The translations under genes and the position numbers were made by a program. This document shows, in pieces, positions 5,916-5,922 of a stretch of 5,922 nucleotides of DNA. This DNA is from Candidatus Hermodarchaeota archaeon (lineage in GTDB: Archaea; Asgardarchaeota; Hermodarchaeia; Hermodarchaeales; Hermodarchaeaceae). The notes beneath the pieces are model-generated. The model saw only the letters and a program-made list of their open reading frames with translations, was not told the origin of the DNA and did not search any database. Position 1 is the stretch's first letter, and each line of letters opens with the position of its first letter. Where the stretch lies: positions 1 through 5,922 of the forward strand of contig JAEOSA010000125.1 of assembly GCA_016840595.1 (NCBI GenBank), written 5' to 3'.

Positions 5916-5922
5916 CGTGAGT

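Overview
The window holds a minus-strand gene cluster built around a PAAR protein, the sharpened tip of a contractile injection machine (type VI secretion or a relative). Read 5'->3' on the minus strand, the order is: PAAR protein with a long C-terminal extension (5915-4818), a 748-residue beta-rich protein of unknown function (4768-2522), a 329-residue unknown protein overlapping it by ATGA (2525-1536), about 820 bp of non-coding DNA holding a plus-strand IS110-type transposase fragment, and a partial gene (714-1, open at the window edge) whose second half is a paralogue of the PAAR protein's C-terminal extension.

The PAAR tip implies a Gram-negative bacterium. The style of the PAAR extension and the IS110 subtype remind me of Desulfobacterota or other delta-type proteobacteria, but that is an impression, not a demonstrated assignment. 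No tube, sheath, VgrG, ATPase or baseplate gene lies in the window, so the secretion machine itself cannot be named. This looks like an accessory cargo island.

How the genes may work together (inference): the PAAR protein caps the spike, and its extension of two repeated 'WIE' modules around an Ig-like module forms a docking or cargo platform. The 748-aa protein has no signal peptide and lies directly downstream, so it is a candidate cargo or adaptor. The 329-aa protein is translationally coupled to it and has two plausible starts, one giving a possible lipoprotein signal and one a cytoplasmic form. That would fit an immunity or accessory partner, but no known toxin or immunity domain is recognisable. 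The last gene reuses the Ig-like plus WIE module without a PAAR domain.

Base composition is strongly mosaic. Counted 60-base blocks run from about 27% G+C (4441-4500, N-terminal part of the 748-aa gene) to about 67% (2641-2700 and 3001-3060, its C-terminal part) and 70% (5581-5640, near the PAAR domain). With the transposase fragment and the duplicated module, this points to assembly by recombination and transfer. I saw no tRNA, rRNA, CRISPR array or clear rho-independent terminator.
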